A stretch of DNA of 64,000 bases from Stenotrophomonas maltophilia (lineage in GTDB: Bacteria; Pseudomonadota; Gammaproteobacteria; Xanthomonadales; Xanthomonadaceae): the NCBI RefSeq assembly GCF_900186865.1, contig NZ_LT906480.1, positions 948,001-1,012,000 on the forward strand. The letters run 5' to 3'. Under the pieces are notes generated by a model. It was not told the origin of the DNA and did not search any database. It saw nothing but the letters and a program-made list of their open reading frames with translations. The position numbers were made by a program, and so were the translations under genes. Below are positions 1 to 10,987 of the stretch, in pieces. Every line of letters starts with the position of its first letter. Position 1 is the stretch's first letter.

Positions 1-2
1 CC

Positions 3-281
3 AGTGTGTGCGAGCTGCTGCCATTGCGCCTGCGCCACGGCAAATCGCTGGAACTGGCCAGCCGCGAGCGGCAGTGGGAATTCATTCCGGCAGCGCGCGG
101 TGAAACCGGCGAGGTATCGGCCGACAGCGCGCGCTGGGTGCTGGACGAGACGGGGCTGCAGGCCCTGGCGGGCGTGCGTGCCGAACGTGGCATCTACCCG
201 GTGGCGGGAGCGCTGCGCATCGAAGTGGTGCCGACCTACCTGCGCGATGCCAACGGTGAAGTGATCCGCCAGATCGGCTGA
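3..281 (+). CDS. C-terminal part of an unrecognised protein
   Basis: An open frame enters from outside the window and ends at TGA 279-281, giving the last 92 residues of a longer protein. Composition and codon use are normal for the surrounding high-GC genes, so it is probably real. The tail ends in EVVPTYLRDANGEVIRQIG. I see no family motif, membrane segment or cysteine pair, and do not assign a function. It converges on the glutathione transferase gene, with an imperfect palindrome between them. Confidence 0.55.
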   Translation, partial: SVCELLPLRLRHGKSLELASRERQWEFIPAARGETGEVSADSARWVLDETGLQALAGVRAERGIYPVAGALRIEVVPTYLRDANGEVIRQIG

Positions 282-300
282 GTGTGGTGATGGCGCCGGT

Positions 301-339
301 GGGGTCAGAGCCGCCTGCTGTGCAGACGGATCCGACCCC
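301..339. repeat. Dispersed palindrome with GGGGTC...GACCCC ends
   Basis: Arms 301-313 and 327-339 pair at about 11 of 13 positions. A related copy lies at 25797-25836. It sits between two convergent genes and could act as a weak bidirectional terminator, though it lacks a clear T-run. Confidence 0.5.
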
Positions 340-348
340 GGGTCAGGC

Positions 349-960
349 TCAGGCCAGGCCTTCGGCCTTCAGGGCGGCCTGCACGCCGGCATCGGCGTCC
401 ATGCGTGCCTTGTAGGCGGCCAGGTTGTCCAGGCCCGACAGGTCGACCTTGGTGCCGGCGGCCCAACGCAGGGTGATGTAGAAGTACGGATCGGCGAAAC
501 TGCGGAAGCCGGCCAGCCAGGGCTTGTCGGCCAGCTGCCTGTCAGCGGTCTCGAACAGGCCACGCAGGCGCTTGTGTGCGGCGGCGCGGATCGCATCGAA
601 CTGGCTTTCGTCGGCGATGAACTTGCCCGGTGCGAACAGCGGCGAGAAGGCCGGATGCACGTCGGAATTGACGAAGGCCAGCCAGCGGGTGGCTTCGGCA
701 CGCTGGCGCGCACTGCCATCGCCGCCGAGGCCGGCCTGCGGGTAGGTGTCGGCGATATAGCCCATGATCGCGGCGTTCTGCAGCAGCACGAAGTCGCCAT
801 CGACCAGCGCGGGAACGGCGCCGGCCGGATTGATCTTGAGGAATTCCGGACCCTTCAGGGTGTCCTTGTTCAGCAGTTCGACCTCGAACGGCTGGCCGGT
901 CCACTGCAGGGCGATGTGGTCGGCGGTGGAACAGGCACCGGGCTTGCTGTACAGCTTCAT
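349..960 (-). CDS. Glutathione S-transferase
   Basis: Predicted cytosolic transferase joining glutathione to electrophilic compounds. The 203-residue product has the usual bacterial GST length. It starts MKLYSKPGACSTADHIALQW, the thioredoxin-like N-terminal domain with an N-terminal Ser/Cys active-site region. Around residue 50-65 is NPAGAVPALV, with the cis-Pro of the glutathione site, then a helical C-terminal domain. The ATG at 960 is chosen because it begins this canonical beta strand; the frame stays open upstream but that stretch is not GST-like. It resembles the beta-class bacterial GST (GstA/Gst). It stands alone, convergent with the upstream partial gene. Confidence 0.9.
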   Translation of the reverse strand: MKLYSKPGACSTADHIALQWTGQPFEVELLNKDTLKGPEFLKINPAGAVPALVDGDFVLLQNAAIMGYIADTYPQAGLGGDGSARQRAEATRWLAFVNSDVHPAFSPLFAPGKFIADESQFDAIRAAAHKRLRGLFETADRQLADKPWLAGFRSFADPYFYITLRWAAGTKVDLSGLDNLAAYKARMDADAGVQAALKAEGLA

Positions 961-1044
961 GGGAACTCCAGGTGATGCGGGCGGGAAACGCCCACTATCC
1001 CAGAGCCTGCCAGCGGGCGGCAACGCTGCCGCCAGCACGGATCG

Positions 1045-1503
1045 TTACGACTGCCGCGGCTTGAGGTTCTGCACCTTATAGAAGGTGTGATCGCCGATGG
1101 TGGCCACCTGGTAGGCGTTGCGCCAGTTCGGGCTGGCGATGGACAACGCGGCGAAGTGGCTGGCTCCGGGCACGATCTCGCGGCGCTCGCCGGCCGGCAG
1201 CGCCCAGTTGCGCTCGGCGTCGAAGGCCACGTTCATTGCCTCGCTCCAGGCCGCGTCATTGCCCAGCTGGGTGCCGGGGGAGACGATGGTCGGCGCGAAC
1301 TGCTTGCGCGCGGTGACCACCTGGCACATCGAGTCGCCCCACAGGCCACTGTCGAGGCGGCGCAGGGCGACCTCGGCAACGGCTTGCTGGCCGCGCAGGG
1401 TCTGGTCGCGGGCTTCCAGGTAAACGGTGGTGCTCAGACACAGTGAATCAGCGGCCGGCTGCGGCAACAACTGCGACAGCCAGAGAATCCAGGCCAGTTT
1501 CAT
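1045..1503 (-). CDS. Cell wall hydrolase, SleB/Hydrolase_2 type
   Basis: A 152-residue exported protein with a short hydrophobic N-terminus (MKLAWILWLSQLLPQPAA) acting as a signal peptide. The core has TTVYLEARDQTLRGQQAVAE with the conserved catalytic-type Glu, then SMCQVVTARKQFA, and ends with GDHTFYKV, all typical of the SleB/CwlJ-like hydrolase family that cleaves peptidoglycan. Start ATG 1503 gives the signal peptide directly; longer upstream frames add unlikely residues. In non-sporulating xanthomonads the substrate would be peptidoglycan remodelled during growth; that role is inferred. Confidence 0.8.
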   Translation of the reverse strand: MKLAWILWLSQLLPQPAADSLCLSTTVYLEARDQTLRGQQAVAEVALRRLDSGLWGDSMCQVVTARKQFAPTIVSPGTQLGNDAAWSEAMNVAFDAERNWALPAGERREIVPGASHFAALSIASPNWRNAYQVATIGDHTFYKVQNLKPRQS

Positions 1504-1801
1504 ATAACTCCTTGCTCCGTATGGGCCGCACTCTCCGCTTCCAGTCGCGGGGGCGACAGGATGCGGGGGACGACTTGGCGTCATGGGGAGGCGGCCATCG
1601 GGGCCGCCCCGTGGGCAGCCCCAAAAGAAACGACCAGTACCGATCGTGGGGGCTGCGCCGGCTCACCGGAAACTGGCTGGTGAGCGGAAAGATGGCGCAA
1701 GGTAGGGGGGCGTAGCCGAACGCATCGTGAACCGTCCGGCTTGACATTCAGGTTCGGGAGGGGTGACGGAAATCACATTCCGTCCCCCATTCATGCGCTC
1801 A

Positions 1802-4170
<2,369 letters not shown>

Positions 4171-4250
4171 CGGTAGTGCCGGCCGCTGGCCGGCATTCGA
4201 TCAGCTCAGGGTGATTGCGGTTGCCGGCCAGCGGCCGGCACTACCGGGGG
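4171..4250. repeat. Inverted pair of SMAG elements
   Basis: GTAG-headed palindrome at 4172-4195 and its reverse complement at about 4221-4248, separated by 25 bases, making a dimer able to fold as one long hairpin. The right half overlaps the 3' end of the YczE-like gene. Confidence 0.85.
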
Positions 4251-4835
4251 ACGCCCAATCCCGAACCAGCCCAGCGTTACTCCGCACAGGGGGCCAATCA
4301 GCAGGGCGAAGGCGAGGGTGCCGACACCGACGTTGCCGCCGAGCCACCAACCCAGCAGCAGCACGCTGCCCTCGATCAGGCTGCGCACCTTCCAGATCGG
4401 CCAGCCGGTGCGGGCATGCAGGCCGGTCATCAGGCCGTCGCGCGGGCCGGGCCCGAGCTTGGCGCCGATGTACAGGCCGGTGGCCAGGGCGACCAGCAGC
4501 ATGCCGGCGCAGAACATCGCCAGCTGCCAGCCAAGGCCGACCGCCGGGGGAAGCAACCACAGCCCGAACTGCGCGGATGGACCGATCAACATCACGTTGA
4601 GCACGGTGCCGACGCCCGGCTTCTGTCGCAATGGCCACCACAGCAGCAGCACCAGCGCACCGATCACATTGGTGGCCAGGCCGAACGATAGCGGCGTCTG
4701 TGCGGCGATGCCCTGCGACAACACGTCCCAGGGGGCCACGCCGATTGCTGCACGGATCATCAGCGAGGCGCCGAAGCCGTACAGGAACAGGCCGATGATC
4801 AGTTGCAGCAGACGCAGGGGCGGGGCGGTGGGCAT
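4206..4835 (-). CDS. YczE/YitT-like integral membrane protein
   Basis: A 209-residue membrane protein of the YczE/YyaS family, whose biochemical role is not established. It starts MPTAPPLRLLQLIIGLFLYG and shows about five hydrophobic helices, including IGALVLLLWWPL and LAMFCAGMLLVALATG. Family-like motifs are GVAPWDVLSQG near residue 35 and the loop GAKLGPGPRDGLMTGL. ATG 4835 is preferred as the first Met before the first helix. The last 14 residues (PPVVPAAGRQPQSP) are translated from an inserted SMAG palindrome, so the natural C-terminus has probably been replaced. Confidence 0.8.
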   Translation of the reverse strand: MPTAPPLRLLQLIIGLFLYGFGASLMIRAAIGVAPWDVLSQGIAAQTPLSFGLATNVIGALVLLLWWPLRQKPGVGTVLNVMLIGPSAQFGLWLLPPAVGLGWQLAMFCAGMLLVALATGLYIGAKLGPGPRDGLMTGLHARTGWPIWKVRSLIEGSVLLLGWWLGGNVGVGTLAFALLIGPLCGVTLGWFGIGRPPVVPAAGRQPQSP

Positions 4836-5041
4836 GGTGGCGCTCGGAGGGAGGGGGGGCTGTTTCCACCGTAATCCCGATTCAGTCACTCCCATAGATA
4901 CAGATGCCGGCCGATCCACCGCTACAGGAGTCGTCGATCCTGCGCATGGGCCGTTCTGTGGAGCTGGGCCATGCTCCGGCTGCTTTGCCTGGCACCGCCA
5001 GCCGAACATGGCTCGGCACTGCACCGGCGTTCCAGCCTGGC

Positions 5042-6061
5042 TCAGTCGCCCCAGCCGGCCAGCGCCAGCTTGCCCACCGTGCGCCCGCTGGCCAAGCGCT
5101 GATGCGCGATGTCCAGATTCGCCGCATTGATCGCGCCCAGCGTCTCGCTGAGGGTGCCGCGCAGCTGGCCAGCGTCGATCATGCTGGCCGCGCGGCTGAG
5201 GATGCGGTGCTGTTCGATGCGGTCCGCCGTGGCGAAGCGCGAACGCGCGAACATGAACTCCCAGTGGATGCCGATGCACTTGGCCTTGTAGGGATCACCG
5301 ATGCGCAGCGCGCCGCGCGGTTCGACGATGAGGCCGACATGGCCCTGCGGCGCCAGCAGCTGACCCAACGCATCCCAGTAATGGTCGGTGTCGGCCAGGT
5401 TGAGCGCGACCTGTACTGCGTCGATGCCCAATGCCTGCAGCTGGGGCAGCAGCGGCTGCCGGTGGTCGATTACATGCTGGGCACCCATCTGCCGGCACCA
5501 GTCGATCGATGATTCACGCGAGGCGGTGGCGATCACCTCGAATCCGGCATGCCGGCCCAGCTGGATCGCCATCGATCCAACGCCGCCTGCTCCGCCGATC
5601 ACCAGCAGGTGCTGGCCGGCATGGCGGCGATCATCCAGCTGCAATGGCATGCGCTGGAACAGCAGTTCCCATGCGGTGAGCGTGGTCAGTGGCAGTGCGG
5701 CCGCTTCGGCGAAGTCGAGCGTGGTCGGCTTGCGCGCTACCAGCCGTTCGTCCACAAGATGGAACTGCGCATTGCAGCCCGGCCGGGTGACATCACCGGC
5801 GTAGTAGACCTCGTCGCCGGACGCGAACAGGCTGGCGTCCTCGCCGATCGCTTCGACCACCCCGGCGGCGTCCCAGCCGAGTACGCGGGGTGCTTCGAGC
5901 GTGGCCGGATCGGTGGCCGCCCGCTGCTTGCCGTCGACCGGGTTTACCGAGACGGCCTCGACCCGGATCAGCAGGTCGCGGCCACCCGGAGGCAGCGGCG
6001 GGGGTAGGTGGATATCGCAGAGGGCGGGGGCGGATTCACGACTCAGGGCGACAGCTTTCAT
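5042..6061 (-). CDS. Zinc-type alcohol dehydrogenase-like oxidoreductase
   Basis: A 339-residue medium-chain dehydrogenase/reductase close to quinone oxidoreductases and the zinc-binding alcohol dehydrogenase subfamily that starts MKAVAL. The N-terminal GroES-like domain contains VEAVSVNPVDGKQR and VLGWDAAGVVEAIG. The NAD(P)-binding fold has VIGGAGGVGSMAIQLGR near residue 155. Typical structural zinc cysteines are absent, so it is likely a zinc-free NADPH-dependent reductase of small aldehydes or quinones. ATG 6061 follows a GGAG ribosome site; the frame extends upstream without similarity. The substrate is unknown. Confidence 0.85.
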   Translation of the reverse strand: MKAVALSRESAPALCDIHLPPPLPPGGRDLLIRVEAVSVNPVDGKQRAATDPATLEAPRVLGWDAAGVVEAIGEDASLFASGDEVYYAGDVTRPGCNAQFHLVDERLVARKPTTLDFAEAAALPLTTLTAWELLFQRMPLQLDDRRHAGQHLLVIGGAGGVGSMAIQLGRHAGFEVIATASRESSIDWCRQMGAQHVIDHRQPLLPQLQALGIDAVQVALNLADTDHYWDALGQLLAPQGHVGLIVEPRGALRIGDPYKAKCIGIHWEFMFARSRFATADRIEQHRILSRAASMIDAGQLRGTLSETLGAINAANLDIAHQRLASGRTVGKLALAGWGD

Positions 6062-6418
6062 CTCGGCTCCGGCTGGGTACGTGGCTCCATCATAGAGTTC
6101 CTCACGTTTCAGCAGATACGCTGAATCGGGTGGAGCAAGCTGTTGCGCAATATGTCGTATTCCGCACTTAAACCCCGTCAAACCCTTGCAGCGTGAGGGT
6201 CTTGCGGATTTTCATCATCCTGTATAGGGTTTCAACGTCGGACCGGTGGAGGGTCGGGCGCGATACTTCACATGTTACGGGACTGTTAACATGACCTTCA
6301 CCCGCCTGAGCATAATGTTCGCGGCGGTGGCGTGCTGAATCGGCTGTCGAACATCGACGCACTAGTGCTGGCCCATGCCTCTACCGGTTTCATACCCCCG
6401 AAATAGGAGCTGTACTCA

Positions 6419-7519
6419 ATGAACAAGAAGATCCTTACTGCCGCGCTGCTGGGTGGTCTGGCTTTCGCCCAGGCTGCGTCCGCGCAGGAGTTCGATGACC
6501 GCTGGTACCTGACCGGTTCGGCCGGCTTCAACTTCCAGGACAGCGACCGCCTGACCAATGACGCTCCGTTCGTCACCCTGGGCCTGGGCAAGTTCATCAG
6601 CCCGAACTGGTCGCTGGACGGTGAGCTGAACTACCAGAACCCGAACTTCGACGCCAACAAGGACATGAACTGGTCGCAGTACGGCGTCTCGCTGGACCTG
6701 CGTCGCCACTTCATCAAGGAAGGCCGCGGCTGGAACCCGTACCTGCTGGCCGGCCTGGGCTACCAGAAGTCGGAAGAAGAGTACAACCCGATCAGCGGTG
6801 GCCTGGCTGACCGCAAGGACGGCAACTTTGCCGCCAAGGTCGGCGTCGGTCTGCAGACCACCTTCGAGAAGCGCGTCGCTGTCCGTGCCGAAGTCGCCTA
6901 CCGCGCTGATTTCGACGACCAGAGCGTGAACCCGAAGCGTGCCGGCAACGATGAAAGCTGGTTCGGCGACGTGCTGGCTTCGGTCGGCGTCGTGATCCCG
7001 CTGGGCCCGGCTCCGGTCGCGGCTGCTCCGGCTCCGGCTCCGGTTGCCCCGAGCTGCGCCGACCTGGATGACGACGGTGACGGCGTCAACAACTGCGACG
7101 ACAAGTGCCCGAACTCGCAGCCGGGTCAGACCATCGGTCCGGACGGTTGCCCGGTGCCGGTCTCCATCGACCTGAAGGGCGTCAACTTCGACTTCGACAA
7201 GTCGAACCTGCGTCCGGACGCCGTGGCGATCCTGAGCGAAGCCACCGAGATCCTGAAGCGTTACCCGGATCTGCGCGTTGAAGTCGCCGGTCACACCGAC
7301 TCGAAGGGTACCGACGCTTACAACCAGAAGCTGTCGGAGCGTCGTGCTACCGCCGTGTACAACTACCTGACCAAGAACGGCGTTGACGCCGGTCGCCTGG
7401 TCGGCCCGATCGGCTACGGCGAGAGCCGTCCGATTGCTCCGAACACCAACCCGGATGGTTCGGACAACCCGGAAGGTCGCGCCAAGAACCGTCGTACCGA
7501 GCTGAACGTCCAGAACTAA
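6419..7519 (+). CDS. OmpA-family outer membrane protein
   Basis: A 366-residue outer membrane protein linking membrane and peptidoglycan. Residues 1-22 are a signal peptide ending ASAQ. An N-terminal eight-strand barrel domain (residues about 25-195) is followed by a Pro/Ala linker, a thrombospondin type-3 calcium-binding repeat (DLDDDGDGVNNCDDKCPNS) and the C-terminal OmpA domain (NFDFDKSNLRP, VAGHTDSKGTD, NRRTELNVQN) that binds diaminopimelate. The layout is that of OprF and its xanthomonad homologues. It has its own upstream region of about 350 bp and its own terminator, so it is probably monocistronic. Codon use is strongly biased (CTG, GGC, AAG), as expected for an abundant protein. Confidence 0.93.
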   Translation: MNKKILTAALLGGLAFAQAASAQEFDDRWYLTGSAGFNFQDSDRLTNDAPFVTLGLGKFISPNWSLDGELNYQNPNFDANKDMNWSQYGVSLDLRRHFIKEGRGWNPYLLAGLGYQKSEEEYNPISGGLADRKDGNFAAKVGVGLQTTFEKRVAVRAEVAYRADFDDQSVNPKRAGNDESWFGDVLASVGVVIPLGPAPVAAAPAPAPVAPSCADLDDDGDGVNNCDDKCPNSQPGQTIGPDGCPVPVSIDLKGVNFDFDKSNLRPDAVAILSEATEILKRYPDLRVEVAGHTDSKGTDAYNQKLSERRATAVYNYLTKNGVDAGRLVGPIGYGESRPIAPNTNPDGSDNPEGRAKNRRTELNVQN

Positions 7520-7550
7520 GTTCTGACGCTCTGCCAGTAGGACACAGCAG

Positions 7551-7580
7551 GACCCGGCTTCGGCCGGGTCTTGTTGTTTC
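7551..7580 (+). terminator. Rho-independent terminator of the ompA-like gene
   Basis: GACCCGGCTTCGGCCGGGTC stem followed by TTGTTGTTT, 31 bases after the stop codon. Confidence 0.85.
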
Positions 7581-7729
7581 TGCGGCCCGGAATCCGGTGC
7601 CTGCCGGTCCGGGGGTAACCGTTCGTCGGGTTTTTGTCCGTAAAACCAATGGGTTGCCGTATTCATTGAAAGTGGCGCTTGAAAGCTGTCGCGGCATTGC
7701 TAAACTCGCCGCGTCACTTCCTTTCCTGG

Positions 7730-8245
7730 ATGCCCTTCATGCTGCGCTCTGCATCGGCCGCCGTTCTGGCGCTGGCCCTGGTTCCCGCCGCCCACGCTGC
7801 GGTCGATTGCTCGGTCAACACCAGCGCCTCGCCGCTGCCGTTGCCGGCCACGACCATCGCGCCGGTGGCCGACGAGCTCTACATCCGTGGCAACCAGCTG
7901 GGCATGCCGGCCGGCGTGCTGAGCAGCAACTACGATCCGTCGCAGTCGCTGGACCAGGTGCTGCAGCGCCTGCGCATCGATGGCTGCCAGAACATCGCCA
8001 AGGCCATTCCGAGCGCACCGGCGGTGAAGCCGAACGATCCGGCGGCCTACAAGCCGCAGACCGAATTCGACAACACGCCCTGGCGCTTCGACATGAGCCA
8101 GAACGGCAAGCGCATGACCGCCGAAGAGTTCGACGCCTGGATGAAGGCGCGTGGCGTGCGTGTGGTCAAGGCGCGTCCGGCTCCGGCCGCCACTCCGGCC
8201 CCGGCCGAAGCACCGGCTGAGACCAAGCCGGTCGACAAGAAGTAA
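7730..8245 (+). CDS. Exported protein sharing an EFDAWMK motif with its neighbour
   Basis: A 171-residue protein with a signal peptide (MPFMLRSASAAVLALALVPAAHA). The mature part has two cysteines, a Pro/Ala-rich linker and tail, and near the C-terminus NGKRMTAEEFDAWMKARG. The same motif occurs in the lipoprotein gene at 9161, on the other side of the pseudouridine synthase gene. The tail ends PAEAPAETKPVDKK. ATG 7730 or 7739 are both possible; both give the signal peptide. I do not recognise the family; a small periplasmic protein is the safest description. It is followed after 20 bp by the pseudouridine synthase gene, likely in one transcript. Confidence 0.7.
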   Translation: MPFMLRSASAAVLALALVPAAHAAVDCSVNTSASPLPLPATTIAPVADELYIRGNQLGMPAGVLSSNYDPSQSLDQVLQRLRIDGCQNIAKAIPSAPAVKPNDPAAYKPQTEFDNTPWRFDMSQNGKRMTAEEFDAWMKARGVRVVKARPAPAATPAPAEAPAETKPVDKK

Positions 8246-8265
8246 GCACCGCGGGGAGCAGAGGC

Positions 8266-9075
8266 TTGCGCACGCGCCGCCCACCTGCCGCCCCCGCCGC
8301 CCGCTCCCACGCATCGCGTGGGCGTGCGACTCCCGCTGCCACAGCCGCCGGTGTCCGTCATGGCCTGGCGCGCGTGCTGTCCAAGGCCGGCGTCTGCTCG
8401 CGCAGCGAGGCCGCGCGCTGGATTGCCGAGGGCCGCGTACGCGTCTCCGGCCGCATCGTGCGGGATCCCGAGTTCCCGATTGGCCAGCCGGCGCCGCCGA
8501 TCGAGGTCGATGGCCAGCCGATGGGCGCACCGCAGCGCCTGTACCTGATGCTCAACAAGCCACGCGGGGTGGTGACCACCGTGCAGGACGAGCGTGGCCG
8601 CGACACCGTCTACCGCTGTTTCGATGGTGCAGGGCTGCCGTGGATAGCGCCGGTCGGGCGCCTGGACAAGGCCAGTGAAGGGCTGTTGCTGTTCAGCAAC
8701 GATCCGCAGTGGGCGGCGCGCCTGACCGATCCGGAAACCGGTCCGCAGAAGACGTACCACGTGCAGGTCGACCGCCTGCCAGATGACGCCACGCTGGCGG
8801 CCCTGCAGGCTGGCGTGGATGACGAGGGCGAGTTCCTCGTGGCCCAGGCCGTGCGCGTGCTGCGCAGCGGCGACAAGACCGCGTGGCTGGAGGTGGTCCT
8901 CGACGAGGGCCGCAACCGCCACATCCGCCGCCTGCTGGCGGCCTTCGACCTGCAGGTGCTGCGCCTGGTCCGGGTTGCGATCGGCGGGCTGCAGCTCGGC
9001 GATCTCGGCAAGGGCCAGTGGCGGATGCTGGAGGTCAATGACCAGCAGCGGCTGGGGGCCGCTGCACCGGGCTGA
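8266..9075 (+). CDS. Pseudouridine synthase, RsuA/RluB family
   Basis: Converts a uridine of rRNA to pseudouridine. The 269-residue product has a basic Ala/Arg/Pro-rich leader, an S4 RNA-binding domain (LARVLSKAGVCSRSEAARWI, about residues 33-52), then the catalytic core with LMLNKPRGVVTT and the signature GRLDKASEGLLL carrying the catalytic Asp, and ends with EGRNRHIRRLLAAF. Start: a TTG at 8266 with GGGGAG seven bases upstream; no ATG lies before the S4 domain. RluB, RsuA and RluF cannot be told apart reliably here; the lack of a long C-terminal basic tail fits RsuA/RluE-type more than a long RluB. Confidence 0.88.
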   Translation: MRTRRPPAAPAARSHASRGRATPAATAAGVRHGLARVLSKAGVCSRSEAARWIAEGRVRVSGRIVRDPEFPIGQPAPPIEVDGQPMGAPQRLYLMLNKPRGVVTTVQDERGRDTVYRCFDGAGLPWIAPVGRLDKASEGLLLFSNDPQWAARLTDPETGPQKTYHVQVDRLPDDATLAALQAGVDDEGEFLVAQAVRVLRSGDKTAWLEVVLDEGRNRHIRRLLAAFDLQVLRLVRVAIGGLQLGDLGKGQWRMLEVNDQQRLGAAAPG

Positions 9076-9160
9076 TCATCGCCCGCGGCCGGCGGTTGCC
9101 GGCCACCGTTCCAGGCGTAGGGGGCGCCTGGTTGCTGAACTTCCCGAACGGAGCCTGCCC

Positions 9161-9496
9161 ATGTACCACCCGACCCTCAACCAAACCCTGCGCTGCGCAG
9201 GCCTGCTGCTGCCGATGGTGCTGCTGACCGCCTGTGGTGGCCACAAGAAGGTGGCCAAGGCAGAAACGCCGGCCGAAACCCCGGTGGTGGAAGTGAAGAC
9301 CCCGGAGCTGGATGGCCGCGGCAGCTACCGCTTCCTGATGAGCAACGGCGACAAGAAGATGACCGCCGACGAGTTCGATGCCTGGATGAAGGCCAACGGC
9401 ATCCGCGTTGCCAAGGGCAACGGCCAGGACGCTGCCGCCAAGCCGGTGGTGGTGGCCAGCAAGGACGAGCCGAAGGGCAAGAAGAAAAAGAAGTGA
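9161..9496 (+). CDS. Small lipoprotein with EFDAWMK motif
   Basis: A 111-residue lipoprotein. The N-terminus has a hydrophobic stretch ending in the lipobox LLTACGG, so Cys26 would be lipidated. The mature part carries NGDKKMTADEFDAWMKANG near residue 72-90, nearly identical to the motif in the exported protein at 7730, and a Lys-rich end (KGKKKKK). ATG 9161 follows CGGAG. Function unknown. Two related exported genes around a pseudouridine synthase suggest a local duplication; the DEFD/EEFD helix looks like half of an EF-hand-type helix but lacks a calcium loop. Confidence 0.72.
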   Translation: MYHPTLNQTLRCAGLLLPMVLLTACGGHKKVAKAETPAETPVVEVKTPELDGRGSYRFLMSNGDKKMTADEFDAWMKANGIRVAKGNGQDAAAKPVVVASKDEPKGKKKKK

Positions 9497-9504
9497 TGCC
9501 GGGA

Positions 9505-9567
9505 AGGTGCCGACCTCGGTCGGCACGCCCTCAAGCTCTGGTAGGTGCCGACCTTGGTCGGCACGCT
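9505..9567. repeat. Two SMAG-type palindromes
   Basis: GGTGCCGACCTCGGTCGGCA at about 9506-9525 and a GTAG-headed copy with GTGCCGACCTTGGTCGGCAC at about 9544-9563. They lie between the lipoprotein stop and the convergent kbl stop and may limit read-through. Confidence 0.8.
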
Positions 9568-9580
9568 TTGACCGCTGGGA

Positions 9581-10789
9581 TCAACCCTTGATCACGCCCA
9601 GCTCGACACCGATGCGGGTGAACGCATCGATCGCGCGGTCCAGGTGCTCGCGGCTGTGCGCAGCGCTGATCTGGGTGCGGATGCGCGCCTGGCCCTTGGG
9701 CACCACCGGGAAGAAGAAGCCGATCGCGTAGATGCCTTCTTCGAGCAGGCGCTCGGCGAACTTCTGCGCCAGCGGTGCGTCGTACAGCATCACCGGGCTG
9801 ATCGGGTGCACGCCCGGCTTCACGTCGAAACCGGCGGCGACCATCTTTTCGCGGAAGTAGCGGGTGTTCTCCACCAGGGTGTCGCGCAGGTCGTCAGCGG
9901 CGGCCAGCATCTCGAACGCCTTGATGCCGGCGGCCACCACATGCGGCGGCAGCGAGTTGGAGAACAGGTACGGCCGCGAACGCTGGCGCAGCAGCTCGAT
10001 CACCTCGGCGCTGGCGCAGGTGAAGCCGCCCAGTGCGCCGCCCATGGCCTTGCCCAGGGTGCCGGTGATGATGTCGATCTTCTCCAGCACGCCCTTCACT
10101 TCGGCCGAGCCGCGGCCGGTGGCACCGAGGAAGCCGGTGGCGTGGCATTCGTCGATGTGCACCAGCGCGTTGTACTTCTTCGCCAGCGCGGTGATCTCGT
10201 CCAGCGGGGCAATGAAGCCGTCCATCGAGAACACGCCGTCGGTGGTGATCAGCTTGGTCTTGCAGCCGGCGGCATCGGCGGCCTGCAGCTGGGCTTCCAG
10301 GTCGGCCATGTCGCAGTTGGCGTAGCGGAAGCGCTTGGCCTTGCACAGGCGCACGCCGTCGATGATCGAGGCGTGGTTCAGTGCATCGGAAATGATCGCG
10401 TCGTTCTCACCGAGCAGCGGTTCGAACAGGCCGCCGTTGGCGTCGAAACAGGCGGCGTACAGAATGGTGTCCTGCTTGCCGAAGAAGTCGGCGATCTGCT
10501 TCTCCAGCTGCTTGTGCAGGTCCTGGGTACCGCAGATGAAGCGCACCGAGGCCATGCCGAAGCCGTGGGTATCCAGCGCATCCTTGGCGGCCTGGATCAG
10601 GTCCGGATGGTCGGCCAGGCCCAGGTAGTTGTTGGCACAGAAGTTCAGCACCTTGCGGCCATCCTCGAGGGTGATCTCGGCCGACTGCGGGCTGGTGATG
10701 ATCCGCTCGGACTTGAACAGGCCCTGGGCGCGGATGGCGTCCAGTTCCTCGGCGTAGTGGCGGGTCAGGGCGGAGGAGGCGTCGGTCAT
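9581..10789 (-). CDS. kbl: 2-amino-3-ketobutyrate coenzyme A ligase
   Basis: Second step of threonine catabolism: splits 2-amino-3-ketobutyrate with CoA into glycine and acetyl-CoA. It is a PLP enzyme of the alpha-oxoamine synthase family. At 402 residues it is close to E. coli Kbl (398). Recognisable parts are [17 protein letters not shown], the PLP-contact segment [13 protein letters not shown], and the Schiff-base lysine in [19 protein letters not shown] 10789 is the first start and matches the family N-terminus. The partner gene tdh is on the same strand 1 kb upstream, but a porin gene on the other strand lies between, so the two are not one operon. Confidence 0.96.
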   Translation of the reverse strand: MTDASSALTRHYAEELDAIRAQGLFKSERIITSPQSAEITLEDGRKVLNFCANNYLGLADHPDLIQAAKDALDTHGFGMASVRFICGTQDLHKQLEKQIADFFGKQDTILYAACFDANGGLFEPLLGENDAIISDALNHASIIDGVRLCKAKRFRYANCDMADLEAQLQAADAAGCKTKLITTDGVFSMDGFIAPLDEITALAKKYNALVHIDECHATGFLGATGRGSAEVKGVLEKIDIITGTLGKAMGGALGGFTCASAEVIELLRQRSRPYLFSNSLPPHVVAAGIKAFEMLAAADDLRDTLVENTRYFREKMVAAGFDVKPGVHPISPVMLYDAPLAQKFAERLLEEGIYAIGFFFPVVPKGQARIRTQISAAHSREHLDRAIDAFTRIGVELGVIKG

Positions 10790-10987
10790 GGCGTGGGCAC
10801 GGCTCTGAACGGGGAAACCGTTGATTCTACCGGGCTACGACGGCCTTCGACCGGGCCGGGCAGGGCACCGCCACGGGTGGCACATGTTGCATCGCAATAG
10901 CAAACGGGTTAAAAATTCGTGAAACGCGCCTGTCTGGCGCCGGTTGCCCGCTCCCCCTTCCCGCCCCCGCCACCCTCGGAGACGCCC

